Notes: a model not told the origin generated them from the letters alone. DNA of 64,000 nucleotides from JAPLDP01 sp964628285 (GCA_964628285.1 CAZVNP010000008.1:19375-83374), one strand, 5' to 3'. Shown: positions 8,452 through 17,081, numbered from the stretch's first letter. Numbers and translations: made by a program.

Positions 8452-9687
8452 GTGCTTGTCGATCCTTCCAAAATACATATCGACGATTATTCGTATGATT
8501 TGCCGTCCGTTCGTATCAGCCAGTACCCGCTGGAGGAACGTGATAATTCCAGGCTACTGATATACAGGGATGGCAGGATCAGCGAGTCTGTTTTCAGACA
8601 CCTGGCAGATTATTTACCTGGCGGCAGCCTGATGATCGTGAACGACACGCGTGTTTTTCATGCCAGGCTGCTCTTCCGCAAACCCACGGGACCGGTGGTG
8701 GAGGTGTTCTGTCTTGAGCCTGTGCGGCCTGTTCGGGAGATCGCAACGGCCTTTCAACAGTCATCACCCGTCGAGTGGCAATGCCTCATCGGTCACGCCA
8801 AACGCTGGAAACGCGGACGGTTAATATCTGCCTTTGAGTTCAACGGCGAAGCATATACTTTGTCGGCCATGCGCATGCCTGCAGAAGGAGAACATAACGT
8901 GGTCAGATTATCATGGCATCCGTCGGATCTGACATTTTCACAGGTTGTGGAGGCATGTGGAAAAATGCCTCTGCCACCTTACATTCACCGGCTGGCAGAA
9001 CCATCGGATGAGGTGCGCTACCAGACGATCTATGCCAGTCAGGAAGGTTCGGTGGCGGCACCCACGGCAGGACTCCATTACACCGAAGAGGTCACGAGAA
9101 GCCTCGCCTACAAAAACATCCTGATGACCTATATCACCTTGCATGTCGGGGCCGGAACGTTTATACCGGTCACACATCATACCGTCGCAAATCATCAGAT
9201 GCACAGGGAACACATGGCGGTGCCTGTCAGGGTCCTCGAATCAATAGCAGAACGGCCACCGGAAGAAATTATCGCCGTCGGAACGACCACCGTCAGGGCA
9301 CTGGAAAGCCTGTATTGGCTCGGAGTGAAACTATTATCAGGCAAGGGTGATGTTCTGCAAATGGAAATAAACCAATGGGAACCCTATGAATATGACCGCC
9401 TGGTGGAAGTACCTGTCAAGGAAGCGCTGTACGCCGTGATGGACCATTGCAGAAAGAACGACATGGATCTGGTAGAAGGATATACCCGTTTGATGATCAT
9501 CCCCGGGTATCATTACCATATACCAGGTATTATGATCACAAATTTCCATCTGCCCAAAAGTACATTGTTATTACTCGTGGCTGCATTTATTGGAGATGAC
9601 TGGAAAAAGGCCTATCAGTATGCTTTGAAACATGGATTCAGATTCTTAAGCTATGGCGACAGTTGCCTGTTCTACCGGAAAGGCTGA
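8452..9687 (+). CDS. queA: S-adenosylmethionine:tRNA ribosyltransferase-isomerase QueA
   Basis: A 411-residue enzyme of queuosine synthesis that moves the ribosyl part of SAM onto 7-aminomethyl-7-deazaguanine in tRNA, giving epoxyqueuosine. Family hallmarks are SQYPLEERDNSRLL near the start, MIVNDTRVFHARL, MPLPPYI, the AAPTAGLHYTEE block, YITLHVGAGTF, and NFHLPKSTLLLLVAAF near the end. It is longer than the 356-residue E. coli protein; part of the surplus is the middle region around residues 90-150. It uses a GTG start 13 bases after the unknown gene before it. Other queuosine genes are not in the window. Confidence 0.96.
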   Translation: MLVDPSKIHIDDYSYDLPSVRISQYPLEERDNSRLLIYRDGRISESVFRHLADYLPGGSLMIVNDTRVFHARLLFRKPTGPVVEVFCLEPVRPVREIATAFQQSSPVEWQCLIGHAKRWKRGRLISAFEFNGEAYTLSAMRMPAEGEHNVVRLSWHPSDLTFSQVVEACGKMPLPPYIHRLAEPSDEVRYQTIYASQEGSVAAPTAGLHYTEEVTRSLAYKNILMTYITLHVGAGTFIPVTHHTVANHQMHREHMAVPVRVLESIAERPPEEIIAVGTTTVRALESLYWLGVKLLSGKGDVLQMEINQWEPYEYDRLVEVPVKEALYAVMDHCRKNDMDLVEGYTRLMIIPGYHYHIPGIMITNFHLPKSTLLLLVAAFIGDDWKKAYQYALKHGFRFLSYGDSCLFYRKG

Positions 9688-9723
9688 ACAGGACTATATA
9701 GTTATCCATTGACGTTCAGCCGA

Positions 9724-9752
9724 TTGCATTAGCAGGAGATTATTTATATTTG
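9724..9752 (+). promoter_or_regulatory. tatC promoter
   Basis: TTG at 9724-9726, then 18 bases, then a perfect TATATTTG at 9745-9752. The -7 element covers an in-frame TTG at 9750, so transcripts from here would start downstream of that codon and must use the ATG at 9786. An AGGAG (9733-9737) lies between the two elements and would sit upstream of transcription. Confidence 0.6.
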
Positions 9753-9785
9753 CAGAAGAAAGTCACCTTAGATGATAGGCGGCAC

Positions 9786-10607
9786 ATGCATGGCCATTTA
9801 AAAAATCCGGAAAAAGAGATGACCTTCTGGGAACATCTCGAGGAACTGCGGTGGCATATTATACGCTCTCTCATCGTTATCATCGTTTTTACCATTCTTG
9901 CGCTGATCAGCCGTAAGATCATCTTCGATCATGTCATCCTGGCCCCCAGGGATGCCGGTTTTATCTCATACCGTGTTTTGTGCCGGCTGGCTGAAGCTTT
10001 CCATGTCCATTCCCTGTGCATTAAAGATATCTCTTTGAAGATTATCAACCTGACCATGACGGGTCAGTTTCTGACCCATATCTACGTCTCCATTGCCGTG
10101 GGTCTGGTGCTGGCATCGCCTTATGTGCTTTGGGAATTCTGGCGGTTTATCGGTCCGGCGCTGAAGATTAATGAACGCAGGTATGCCCGGTCGACGGTAC
10201 TGGTGATGTCATTGCTTTTCTTTTTTGGAGTGTTATTCGGCTATTTTGTCCTGGTCCCATGGACACTGAATTTTTTTGGAAATTACCAGGTCAGCGCTTC
10301 CATTCAAAATCAGATCTCATTGAGATCATATATCTCAACAGTCGTCACGATGTCGCTGGGTGTCGGCGTGGTCTTTGAGCTGCCCGTGGCGGCTTTTTTC
10401 CTGACCAAAATAGGTATCATGACGCCGGCATTCATGAAACGAAACCGCAAATATGCCATTGTCATCCTGCTGATCATAGCAGCTGTCATCACACCACCCG
10501 ATGTTTTCAGCCAGATCATTGTGACGTTGCCATTGTATGGACTCTATGAGCTGGGGATATACGTTTCGAAACGTGCCTATGCCAGGCAAAGCAATCTTAA
10601 GGGTTGA
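9786..10607 (+). CDS. tatC: twin-arginine translocase subunit TatC
   Basis: A polytopic inner-membrane receptor for twin-arginine signal peptides, of 273 residues from this ATG. The N-terminal cytoplasmic motif MTFWEHLEELRWHIIRSL carries the TatC Glu and the HLEELR core. Six hydrophobic spans are visible. SPYVLWEFWRFIGPAL before the third span and ITPPDVFSQIIVTLPLYGLYELGIY at the end are strongly conserved TatC stretches. An earlier TTG would add 12 charged residues, but it lies inside the -7 promoter element. No tatA gene is adjacent, and twin-arginine substrates are not evident in the window. Confidence 0.95.
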   Translation: MHGHLKNPEKEMTFWEHLEELRWHIIRSLIVIIVFTILALISRKIIFDHVILAPRDAGFISYRVLCRLAEAFHVHSLCIKDISLKIINLTMTGQFLTHIYVSIAVGLVLASPYVLWEFWRFIGPALKINERRYARSTVLVMSLLFFFGVLFGYFVLVPWTLNFFGNYQVSASIQNQISLRSYISTVVTMSLGVGVVFELPVAAFFLTKIGIMTPAFMKRNRKYAIVILLIIAAVITPPDVFSQIIVTLPLYGLYELGIYVSKRAYARQSNLKG

Positions 10608-10765
10608 AGAGATGGTTTGTGTAACCTTTTTCGTATCTTTACGTCATATTGCAATGGCTGTCATGGTACTCCGTATTGTTTCACCTGCTGAAGATGTTAA
10701 AATGATAAGTGAGTGTCATCGGATGTAAACCCTTAAACTTTTTAACCATATTAATATAAGCTCTT

Positions 10766-11002
10766 ATGGAAGAACAGACGAATAATCTTAATGCGGCCAA
10801 TCCGTCAGAACCTGACGACAAAGTCAGACATGAGCATGGCAAGGGCAACTTCTTTGGGGGGATCATCCTTATCACCCTTGGCATCATCTTTCTTTTAGCC
10901 CATTTCGTTCCCCGGTTGCATTTCGGGGATCTCTGGCCCATTCTTCTTATTGTCATCGGCATTTTATTGCTTAGAAAAACAATTATTCATCCTAAAAACT
11001 GA
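10766..11002 (+). CDS. small LiaI/LiaF-type two-span membrane protein
   Basis: A 78-residue protein with a hydrophilic N-terminal tail (about 30 residues, Asn/Glu/Asp-rich) and two short transmembrane spans (FFGGIILITLGIIFLLAHF and WPILLIVIGILLL). The GxxLIxxGxxxLL...WPxLLIxIGxxLL pattern is that of the LiaF-type transmembrane domain (DUF5668 group), linked in Gram-positives to envelope-stress modulation; its role in Bacteroidota is unknown. It is six bases upstream of a larger protein with the same domain, so the two probably form a complex or operon. TATCTTTA at 10634-10641 is a near -7 match, more than 120 bases upstream. Confidence 0.7.
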   Translation: MEEQTNNLNAANPSEPDDKVRHEHGKGNFFGGIILITLGIIFLLAHFVPRLHFGDLWPILLIVIGILLLRKTIIHPKN

Positions 11003-11008
11003 TTGACC

Positions 11009-11947
11009 ATGAACTACCGCAAAATATTCTGGGGGATCGTGTTGATCCTCATTGGCATCCTGATAATCCTGAAGAATACAGGTGTCATTTATTACAGCTG
11101 GTATCAAATACTGATGTTATGGCCTTTGCTGTTGATTCTTTGGGGTATCTCGATTATTCCGGCCAAAACATGGATCAGACTGTCGCTTTCCCTGGTGGCT
11201 ATTGTCCTGGCATTTATCATGATAGCTTACGTTCACAAAGCGGATTACTATTCGTTCCGGCCGTTTTATTGGTTTCGTTATCATGAAAGAGAGAGAGCCG
11301 AGGACAACCTTGGTCGCTACAAAGGTGAGGGGCAGGTTTTAAATGAACCTTACGACACCATTGTAACCAACGCTGAATTGAAACTGGATGCCGCTGCCGG
11401 CGCCTTTGAGATAGGAGGCCAAACCACCGACATGATCGAATTCGACAACAGAAATTACCTGGGCGAATACAGCATGATGGTGCGCGATACCGACGGCAAA
11501 CAGGTCATCGATCTGAGTCTTAAACACCCGGTGGTTTACAGGCATAACAGAAGGGCCGGCAAGGCATTTATTAGGCTTAACGAGCATCCCGTATGGGATT
11601 TCAACCTGAATATCGGCGCCGCTGATATGCAAATGGATATGAGTCACTATAAAACAAGGGATATCACCCTGGATGGAGGCGCCTCGTCAATTGAAATGAC
11701 GGTGGGTGATAAATACCCTGATACTCATATTAATCTGAAAGCAGGGGCTTCCTCGGTCAGGTTTAAAATACCAGAGTCGTCAGGATGTCAGGTGAACATC
11801 GATGCCGTTTTGTCATCACGTGACCTGGAAGGATTCAGCAAAATAGGGCAGGGGAAATATCAGACCGGGAACTTTGAGGCCAGCAGCAATAAAATAATGA
11901 TCTCCATTGATGCTGCCGTTTCCAGTCTCGAGATTATACGTTACTGA
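11009..11947 (+). CDS. LiaF-like membrane protein with C-terminal adhesin-type beta domain
   Basis: A 312-residue protein with four hydrophobic spans in the first 80 residues (WGIVLILIGILIILKN; ILMLWPLLLILWGISII; LSLSLVAIVLAFIMIAY), repeating the LiaF-type pattern of its neighbour. A periplasmic or extracytoplasmic beta-rich domain follows (about 105-312) with repeating short strands (LKLDAAAGAFEIGGQ; NLNIGAADMQMDMS; ITLDGGASSIEMTVG; LKAGASSVRFKIP). Such GA-rich strand repeats are seen in LiaF C-terminal domains and in DUF2154-like right-handed beta solenoids. The ATG is preferred over an in-frame TTG two codons earlier. No LiaRS-type two-component genes are nearby. Family is fairly sure; function is not known. 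Confidence 0.72.
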   Translation: MNYRKIFWGIVLILIGILIILKNTGVIYYSWYQILMLWPLLLILWGISIIPAKTWIRLSLSLVAIVLAFIMIAYVHKADYYSFRPFYWFRYHERERAEDNLGRYKGEGQVLNEPYDTIVTNAELKLDAAAGAFEIGGQTTDMIEFDNRNYLGEYSMMVRDTDGKQVIDLSLKHPVVYRHNRRAGKAFIRLNEHPVWDFNLNIGAADMQMDMSHYKTRDITLDGGASSIEMTVGDKYPDTHINLKAGASSVRFKIPESSGCQVNIDAVLSSRDLEGFSKIGQGKYQTGNFEASSNKIMISIDAAVSSLEIIRY

Positions 11948-11962
11948 GAACCCGGCCCTCCA

Positions 11963-12745
11963 TCATACGGCACGTTCTCTCCCCAGAAAACGGCTTAAAA
12001 CGCGGCACACGGCATCGGGCTTGTCAGCATTGACCCAATGGGTGGCGTTAGCAATGGTGTGGATGATGGCCTGAGGAAACAATTTTTTTATCAGGGGGAG
12101 ATCATCAGCGGCAATATAATCCGACAGCCCCCCTTTGACAAATAAGACAGGGTTTTGATATGGTCGTTTGCTTTCGATACCTTCTGACATACATTCCAGG
12201 TTATCATGAATAGCCTGTAAATTGATCCGCCAGCCCAAACGGTCATGGGATATCCTGTGAAGATTTTTCAAGATAAAAAGCCGTATCCGTTCCTCCTTTA
12301 TTGCCCCGGCAATGATTTCTTCGGCTTCGGCCCTTGTGGTGATCCTGTTGAAATCAACCGCTTCCATAGCCCTGATGATCCGGAGGTGATCGTCCCTCAC
12401 GGCCATCGCCCTCGGACTTATGTCGACGACCACCAGTTTCTCAACATGCGATGGATTATCCAGTGTAAAGGTCATGGCCACTTTACCTCCCATCGAATGT
12501 CCGATAAGGATGGTTGTTTCGATATCATGATCAAGGATGAATTCCATCATATCATCAGCCATGACATGGTAGTTAAATATTTGACTGTGAGGAGAAAGAC
12601 CGTGATTACGCTGGTCGGGGATATAAACGGTGAAATTCTCAGCCAGGCGCCGTCCGATGGTTACCCAATTATCCGAGGAGCCCAGGAGACCATGCAGGAT
12701 GATCAGAGGGTCACCCGAACCATAACGCTTATAATATAACTTCAT
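11963..12745 (-). CDS. alpha/beta-fold hydrolase, YbfF-like esterase
   Basis: A 260-residue cytosolic alpha/beta hydrolase. The oxyanion-hole motif is ILHGLLGSSDNW, the nucleophile elbow GHSMGG has Ser84, and the catalytic His is in NATHWVNADKP (about residue 236); an acid residue is likely near the ADDLP region. The opening (HGLLGSSDNW) and PDQRNHGLSP match the YbfF/ABHD11-like esterase group acting on short acyl esters or acyl-CoA-like substrates. Its start overlaps the end of the lipoprotein gene upstream by 17 bases, indicating one operon with it and pdxJ. The natural substrate cannot be read from the sequence. Confidence 0.88.
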   Translation of the reverse strand: MKLYYKRYGSGDPLIILHGLLGSSDNWVTIGRRLAENFTVYIPDQRNHGLSPHSQIFNYHVMADDMMEFILDHDIETTILIGHSMGGKVAMTFTLDNPSHVEKLVVVDISPRAMAVRDDHLRIIRAMEAVDFNRITTRAEAEEIIAGAIKEERIRLFILKNLHRISHDRLGWRINLQAIHDNLECMSEGIESKRPYQNPVLFVKGGLSDYIAADDLPLIKKLFPQAIIHTIANATHWVNADKPDAVCRVLSRFLGRERAV

Positions 12746-13673
12746 AAGCCATCACCCTGTTGTCTGAAAATGTCGGGATGAGTAACAGCTTTAGCGTGGC
12801 TACATAATCGATATCGGCGGCATTGATCTTATGGGGAGTCGTATCAAGCAACATATCAGGGGCCCGGCCGGGTTCAGCCAGATAAACGTGACCCTGCCAG
12901 TCGGAGTAAAGATACCTGCCATGGCCCACACCTTCAAGACCATCGATGGAACCCGTATTTTCTATGTAGGGTACAGGATCCCTGTCACCCAGGGTCACCC
13001 TGTAAACGGCATCATTCGTACCGATCAATAACGTGCTGTCTTCGACAAATAAACCGTTGGCACCGGCTATTTTTTCCGAATCGAGGTATACACTGACCTC
13101 TCCATTTTTTAAGATATAGACCCGGTGATTGCCGGTATCCGAAATATAAACCTTTCCGTCCCCGTCAATGGCAATATCATTTAAAAAAGAAGCTCCCGGC
13201 GCCTGATATTTATCAATGATGATACCCCTATCGATATCGATGCATATCACCCTGTCGATGTCGCCAACATACAGATCATGATCATAAATTCCCAACCCTT
13301 TGGGTGCATTTAATCCGGTGATCCATTCCAGCGTCTTCACAGTGCCGTCAGGATTCAAAAGGGAGATGAAGCCGTTTCCGTCTTTCTGGCTCGCCTTGCC
13401 GTTGATGTTACTGACGTAAATCTGCTTTCTTTCCGGATCGTAACAGACTGACTCAGGGGTTTTGAAGACAGCAGGTGTCTCCCACTGTTTGACAAGTTTT
13501 TCAGCAGATGGTTTTGCCTTGTTGACGGTTGTTGAGCCTTTGCCTGAAGGTTGCTCCTGTTCCCTGACGGCGGGCCGCTGTCCCTGTCCGCAACCTGTTG
13601 CAAAAAAAAGGACAGGAAAAAGGAAAATCAATGTTAAACGCTTTCGACTTCTGATGTTAATGGCTGCATTCAT
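12729..13673 (-). CDS. SMP-30/NHL-like beta-propeller lipoprotein
   Basis: A 314-residue protein with a lipoprotein signal peptide (FLFPVLFFATGCGQ; modified Cys28) and a Gln/Pro/Lys-rich linker to about residue 60. A six-bladed propeller domain follows, of the SMP-30/gluconolactonase or NHL type, with repeats such as PESVCYDPERKQIYVSNIN, APKGLGIYDHDLYVGDI, FLNDIAIDGDGKVYISDTGNHRVYIL and GANGLFVEDSTLLIGTND. It is presumably anchored facing the periplasm or outside. Such propellers may be sugar lactonases or binding proteins; the metal-site residues were not resolved by eye. It lies 43 bases after pdxJ and overlaps the hydrolase gene. Confidence 0.8.
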   Translation of the reverse strand: MNAAINIRSRKRLTLIFLFPVLFFATGCGQGQRPAVREQEQPSGKGSTTVNKAKPSAEKLVKQWETPAVFKTPESVCYDPERKQIYVSNINGKASQKDGNGFISLLNPDGTVKTLEWITGLNAPKGLGIYDHDLYVGDIDRVICIDIDRGIIIDKYQAPGASFLNDIAIDGDGKVYISDTGNHRVYILKNGEVSVYLDSEKIAGANGLFVEDSTLLIGTNDAVYRVTLGDRDPVPYIENTGSIDGLEGVGHGRYLYSDWQGHVYLAEPGRAPDMLLDTTPHKINAADIDYVATLKLLLIPTFSDNRVMAYEVIL

Positions 13674-13716
13674 GGTTTTAATAATTTGATGGATAAGAAA
13701 AGATGACCGGGATTCA

Positions 13717-14445
13717 TTAATCCTGACGATTTATCACAAGTTGTCTGCGGTACAACTGGATGGTGTTTTCCAGCCCTAAATACAGGGCATCGCATATGAG
13801 GGCATGACCTATTGAGACCTCGGCCAGGTGAGGGATATGGGATGCAAAGAAATGAAGGTTGTCGAGGTTCAGATCATGACCGGCATTGATACCCAATCCT
13901 GCCTCACAGGCTGTTTGGGCAGCGGCCACATAAGGCTGTATGGCATGCTGTGCATCTGACGTATATCCCCTGGCGTAAGCCTCCGTGTACAGCTCGACCC
14001 TGTCGGTACCTGTTTCAGCGGCATGCCTGATCATGTCAGGAACAGGGTCGATGAAAATAGAAGTCCTGATACCGGCCTTTTTAAATGTGCCGATCACGTC
14101 TTTTAAAAAGTCTTTATTTTTTATGGTATCCCATCCCGCATTGGAAGTGAGAACATCAGGAGTATCAGGTACCAGGGTGACCTGTTCCGGTTTCACTGAT
14201 AAGACCAGTGAAATGAACTGATCGGAAGGATTACCTTCTATATTGAATTCGGTTTTTACCAGGGGTCGCAGGTCACGGACATCCTGATATTTGATATGCC
14301 TTTCATCCGGACGCGGATGAACAGTGATGCCTTCGGCCCCAAAACGCTCACAATCAACGGCGGCCTTCAGGACATCCGGAAGATTGCCCCCGCGGGCATT
14401 CCTCAGTGTGGCGATTTTGTTGATATTCACACTTAACCTGGTCAT
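13717..14445 (-). CDS. pdxJ: pyridoxine 5'-phosphate synthase PdxJ
   Basis: This TIM-barrel enzyme condenses 1-deoxyxylulose 5-phosphate and 3-amino-2-oxopropyl phosphate in the DXP-dependent vitamin B6 pathway. It opens with MTRLSVNINKIATLRNARGG and contains EGITVHPRPDERHI, FNIEGNP, QVTLVPDTPD, RVELYTEAYA and GINAGHDLNLDN, all PdxJ signatures. Three ATG codons lie in tandem at the start (the first at 14451); the third gives the usual family N-terminus and 242 residues. The -7 element is so close that the leader would be only about ten bases. It leads an operon with the propeller lipoprotein and hydrolase. No pdxA is nearby. Confidence 0.96.
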   Translation of the reverse strand: MTRLSVNINKIATLRNARGGNLPDVLKAAVDCERFGAEGITVHPRPDERHIKYQDVRDLRPLVKTEFNIEGNPSDQFISLVLSVKPEQVTLVPDTPDVLTSNAGWDTIKNKDFLKDVIGTFKKAGIRTSIFIDPVPDMIRHAAETGTDRVELYTEAYARGYTSDAQHAIQPYVAAAQTACEAGLGINAGHDLNLDNLHFFASHIPHLAEVSIGHALICDALYLGLENTIQLYRRQLVINRQD

Positions 14446-14461
14446 CATCATGATTTTATTA

Positions 14462-14494
14462 CAAAGCTAAGAAATATTCAGATGATGATGTCAA
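14462..14494 (-). promoter_or_regulatory. pdxJ promoter
   Basis: Minus strand: TTG (14494-14492), 22 bases, TAGCTTTG (14469-14462). The -7 element is a perfect TAnnTTTG. Transcription should begin around 14455, just before the ATG triplets, giving a very short leader. Confidence 0.55.
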
Positions 14495-14587
14495 TCCGTT
14501 AACACCCATTTTACGAACGGTACAAGATATATTTTGTCGTCAACGATATGACTTCATCCATAAAGTCTGCTATATCAATAAAATGAT

Positions 14588-14595
14588 TAAGTTTG
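14588..14595 (+). promoter_or_regulatory. -7 element of the CBS protein-nadK operon
   Basis: TAAGTTTG, a TAnnTTTG match. It covers an in-frame TTG at 14593, which argues that the coding sequence begins at the ATG 14611. No convincing -33 TTTG is seen. Confidence 0.45.
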
Positions 14596-14610
14596 CAGAA
14601 ATTTTCCGGT

Positions 14611-15273
14611 ATGTATGCAAAAGAGTTGATATCGGAAGCAGTGGCACCCCTTAAGATCACTGATAATGGTGAAACGGCCTTGAACATGATGGATGAGTTC
14701 AAGCTGACACACTTGCCCGTCGTGGATAACGGCCGTTATATCGGGTTGCTCTCGGAAACGGATATCTATTCAAAAAATGATTTTACCCAACCCCTTGAGA
14801 GTTATACTTTCTCTCTTGGCTTGCTTTATGTCCAGCAATATCAGCACGTGTATGATGTCTTGCTGACGTTCGACACGCACAAGCTGACCTTGCTTCCGGT
14901 GGTGGATGATAAAAACCAGTTTCTGGGTTCCATCACCTTATTAAGCCTGATCAATTACTTTTCATTGCTGTCTTCGGTGAAGAATCCAGGTGGGGTCATC
15001 GTTCTGGAACTCAATACCAATGATTACTCACTGACACAAATAGCCCAGATAGTGGAATCGAATGATGCTAAAATATTAAGCCTGTATATTACTTCCTTCG
15101 ATGATTCAACACGGATGGAAGTGACCCTGAAGGTGAATAAAATGGATATCAGGGCTATTCTGCAGACGTTCAACAGATACAATTACCTCGTTAAGGCTTC
15201 CTTCTCCGAAGATGATGTTTATGATGAATTGCGTGAACGTTATGATTCGCTCATGCGCTATTTGAACACATAG
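14611..15273 (+). CDS. CBS-domain protein preceding NAD kinase
   Basis: A 220-residue cytosolic protein with two CBS motifs in the first half (LKITDNGETALNMMDEFKLTHLPVVDNGRY-type and a second ending LTLLPVVDDKNQFLGSITL). A C-terminal domain with an ACT-like look follows (VIVLELNTNDYSLTQIAQIVESNDAKILSLYI). CBS pairs usually bind adenine nucleotides and act as energy or redox sensors. It ends 27 bases before nadK, so the pair is likely co-expressed, and a role in sensing for NADP supply is a fair inference. The start is placed at the ATG after the overlapping -7 element; a TTG 18 bases upstream is the alternative. Confidence 0.85.
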   Translation: MYAKELISEAVAPLKITDNGETALNMMDEFKLTHLPVVDNGRYIGLLSETDIYSKNDFTQPLESYTFSLGLLYVQQYQHVYDVLLTFDTHKLTLLPVVDDKNQFLGSITLLSLINYFSLLSSVKNPGGVIVLELNTNDYSLTQIAQIVESNDAKILSLYITSFDDSTRMEVTLKVNKMDIRAILQTFNRYNYLVKASFSEDDVYDELRERYDSLMRYLNT

Positions 15274-15300
15274 TATAAACATACATTGACATCGCGTAAA

Positions 15301-16176
15301 ATGATTGTAGGACTTTTTGGCAAAACAATAGGCAGGGAAAATATACCGCTCGTACAGCAGCTTGTTGAAAAACTTGAAGCGGCCGGTATAGGGCTCTTTC
15401 TTTATGAACCCTTTTATAATGACATAAGGGACGAAATACATTTGTCCCGCGACATGACCCTGTTCAATGAACACCAGGACATCAGAGACCGTTTGAATTT
15501 TCTTATTTCTGTAGGCGGCGATGGGTCCATGCTGGGCACTTTACCTTTGGTCCGTAACTCAGGCATACCTGTCCTGGGTGTCAATATAGGTAAAATGGGC
15601 TTCCTGTCAAGCGTTTCCAAAGAACATGTCCCACTGGCCGTGGATGCCTTAGTCAACGGCACCTACGTCCTGGAGCAAAGAACTATGATAAGGCTTGACA
15701 AACCCGCTCTTTTCGGCGATCTCAATTACGCTCTCAATGAACTGTGTGTCTATAAAAAAGATCCTCATTCCATGATCGTGGTAAGTGCTTATATTGATGA
15801 TTATTTTCTGAATTCATACTGGGCCGACGGCTTGATCATTGCTACCCCAACCGGTTCAACAGCCTATTCACTGAGTTGCGGCGGCCCCATCATCGTGCCG
15901 GGATCGGAGAATTTTATTATAACCCCTATCGCAACACACAATTTAACCGTCAGACCCATCGTTATCCCTGATAACCGTACCATCAGAATTAAAGTGGAAG
16001 GCAGTCAAAAAAATTTCTTTATCAGCCTTGATTCACGCGTTAAAATAGCAGATTCCTCGATGGAATTTATAGTGATGAAAGAGGATTTTAAGATTAACCT
16101 GGTCAGGCTTGAAAATGAGAATTTTTACAAAACCATCAGAGAAAAATTGAACTGGGGTATCGACATAAGGAATTAG
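15301..16176 (+). CDS. nadK: NAD kinase
   Basis: A 291-residue kinase phosphorylating NAD to NADP. It has the GGDGSML motif (VGGDGSMLGT), NIGKMGFLSS, the NELCVYKKDP segment and TPTGSTAYSLSCGGPII, the core signatures of the family. Length is normal. The ATG is favoured over a TTG five codons earlier because MIVGLFGKTI is the usual first beta strand. It follows the CBS protein and precedes the DUF6089 gene after a 68-base gap. Confidence 0.96.
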   Translation: MIVGLFGKTIGRENIPLVQQLVEKLEAAGIGLFLYEPFYNDIRDEIHLSRDMTLFNEHQDIRDRLNFLISVGGDGSMLGTLPLVRNSGIPVLGVNIGKMGFLSSVSKEHVPLAVDALVNGTYVLEQRTMIRLDKPALFGDLNYALNELCVYKKDPHSMIVVSAYIDDYFLNSYWADGLIIATPTGSTAYSLSCGGPIIVPGSENFIITPIATHNLTVRPIVIPDNRTIRIKVEGSQKNFFISLDSRVKIADSSMEFIVMKEDFKINLVRLENENFYKTIREKLNWGIDIRN

Positions 16177-16244
16177 TGTGAAGACGCTGTCTCATAAATA
16201 ATAACCCTGAGTAAATAAATCGTATTTTTATCGCTTGGTTTTTT

Positions 16245-17045
16245 ATGAAAAAAATTCTTTTCGCTATACCTATAGTCATTCTGTGTATGACGGTTTATGG
16301 TCAGAGGGGTGAATTGGGAATTTTTGGCGGCGGTTCCTATTATATAGGAGATATTAACCCGGTTAAACATTTTTTAATGACCCGGCCGGCATATGGCGTA
16401 TTCTATCGCTATAATTTTGATACCCGTTTTGCTATTCTCGGCAGTTATACGAGAGGTGAGCTCACCGCAGATGATGCCGTGGCAAAATTTATTCCCGAGC
16501 GAAAGCTCAGTTTCTCGTCGCCTGTAAATGATTTTACCTTTCGTGCTGAATTTAATTTTCTCGATTTTTTTATCGGAAGCAAGAAGTCCTACTTCTCACC
16601 GTTTATTTTTGCCGGTATCACAGTCTTTCAATTTAATCCCCGGTCAAATGGTGTGGCGCTTAAACCATTGCAAACAGAGGGTGTTCCTTATTCCACCATT
16701 GCATTTGCCCTGCCCTTTGGCATTGGTTTCAAATACAGCGTCAGCGATAAGATCGGCATTGGCATTGAATGGGGCATGCGGAAAACGACCACCGATTACC
16801 TGGATGATGTGAGTACAACCTATCATTTTAAGGATCTGGCCCGGGTCAACAATGAATTTAATTATCAATCCGATCCCACGGGAACATATGATAATCTGGG
16901 TATTTACCGGCCAACATATGAACAGGGCATGCAACGTGGCAATTCACAAAATAAGGATTGGTATAATTTTACCGGGGCTTTTATCAGTTACAAGTTCAGC
17001 TTGTTCAGTCGTAAAAAATGCAAAAACCTGGAATTCTCAAACTAG
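16245..17045 (+). CDS. DUF6089 outer-membrane beta-barrel protein
   Basis: A 266-residue protein with a cleavable signal peptide (MKKILFAIPIVILCMTVYGQ) and an alternating, aromatic-rich pattern expected of a small outer-membrane barrel (GIFGGGSYYIGDINP; YGVFYRYNFDTRFAI; FRAEFNFLDFFIG; FSPFIFAGITVFQF; FKYSVSDKIGIGIEWGMR). This is the Bacteroidota DUF6089 family, commonly found just before uppS and bamA. Function is unknown; the context suggests a tie with envelope biogenesis. TATTTTTA about 20 bases upstream is a near -7 match, so it may have its own promoter. Confidence 0.85.
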   Translation: MKKILFAIPIVILCMTVYGQRGELGIFGGGSYYIGDINPVKHFLMTRPAYGVFYRYNFDTRFAILGSYTRGELTADDAVAKFIPERKLSFSSPVNDFTFRAEFNFLDFFIGSKKSYFSPFIFAGITVFQFNPRSNGVALKPLQTEGVPYSTIAFALPFGIGFKYSVSDKIGIGIEWGMRKTTTDYLDDVSTTYHFKDLARVNNEFNYQSDPTGTYDNLGIYRPTYEQGMQRGNSQNKDWYNFTGAFISYKFSLFSRKKCKNLEFSN

Positions 17046-17081
17046 TTTGTTTCATTCCATTGATATTGCCGTATTTTGCAA

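Noticed and set aside
12245..12739. Open frame of 164 codons on the plus strand
   Set aside because: It is antisense to the alpha/beta hydrolase and has no domain or start context.
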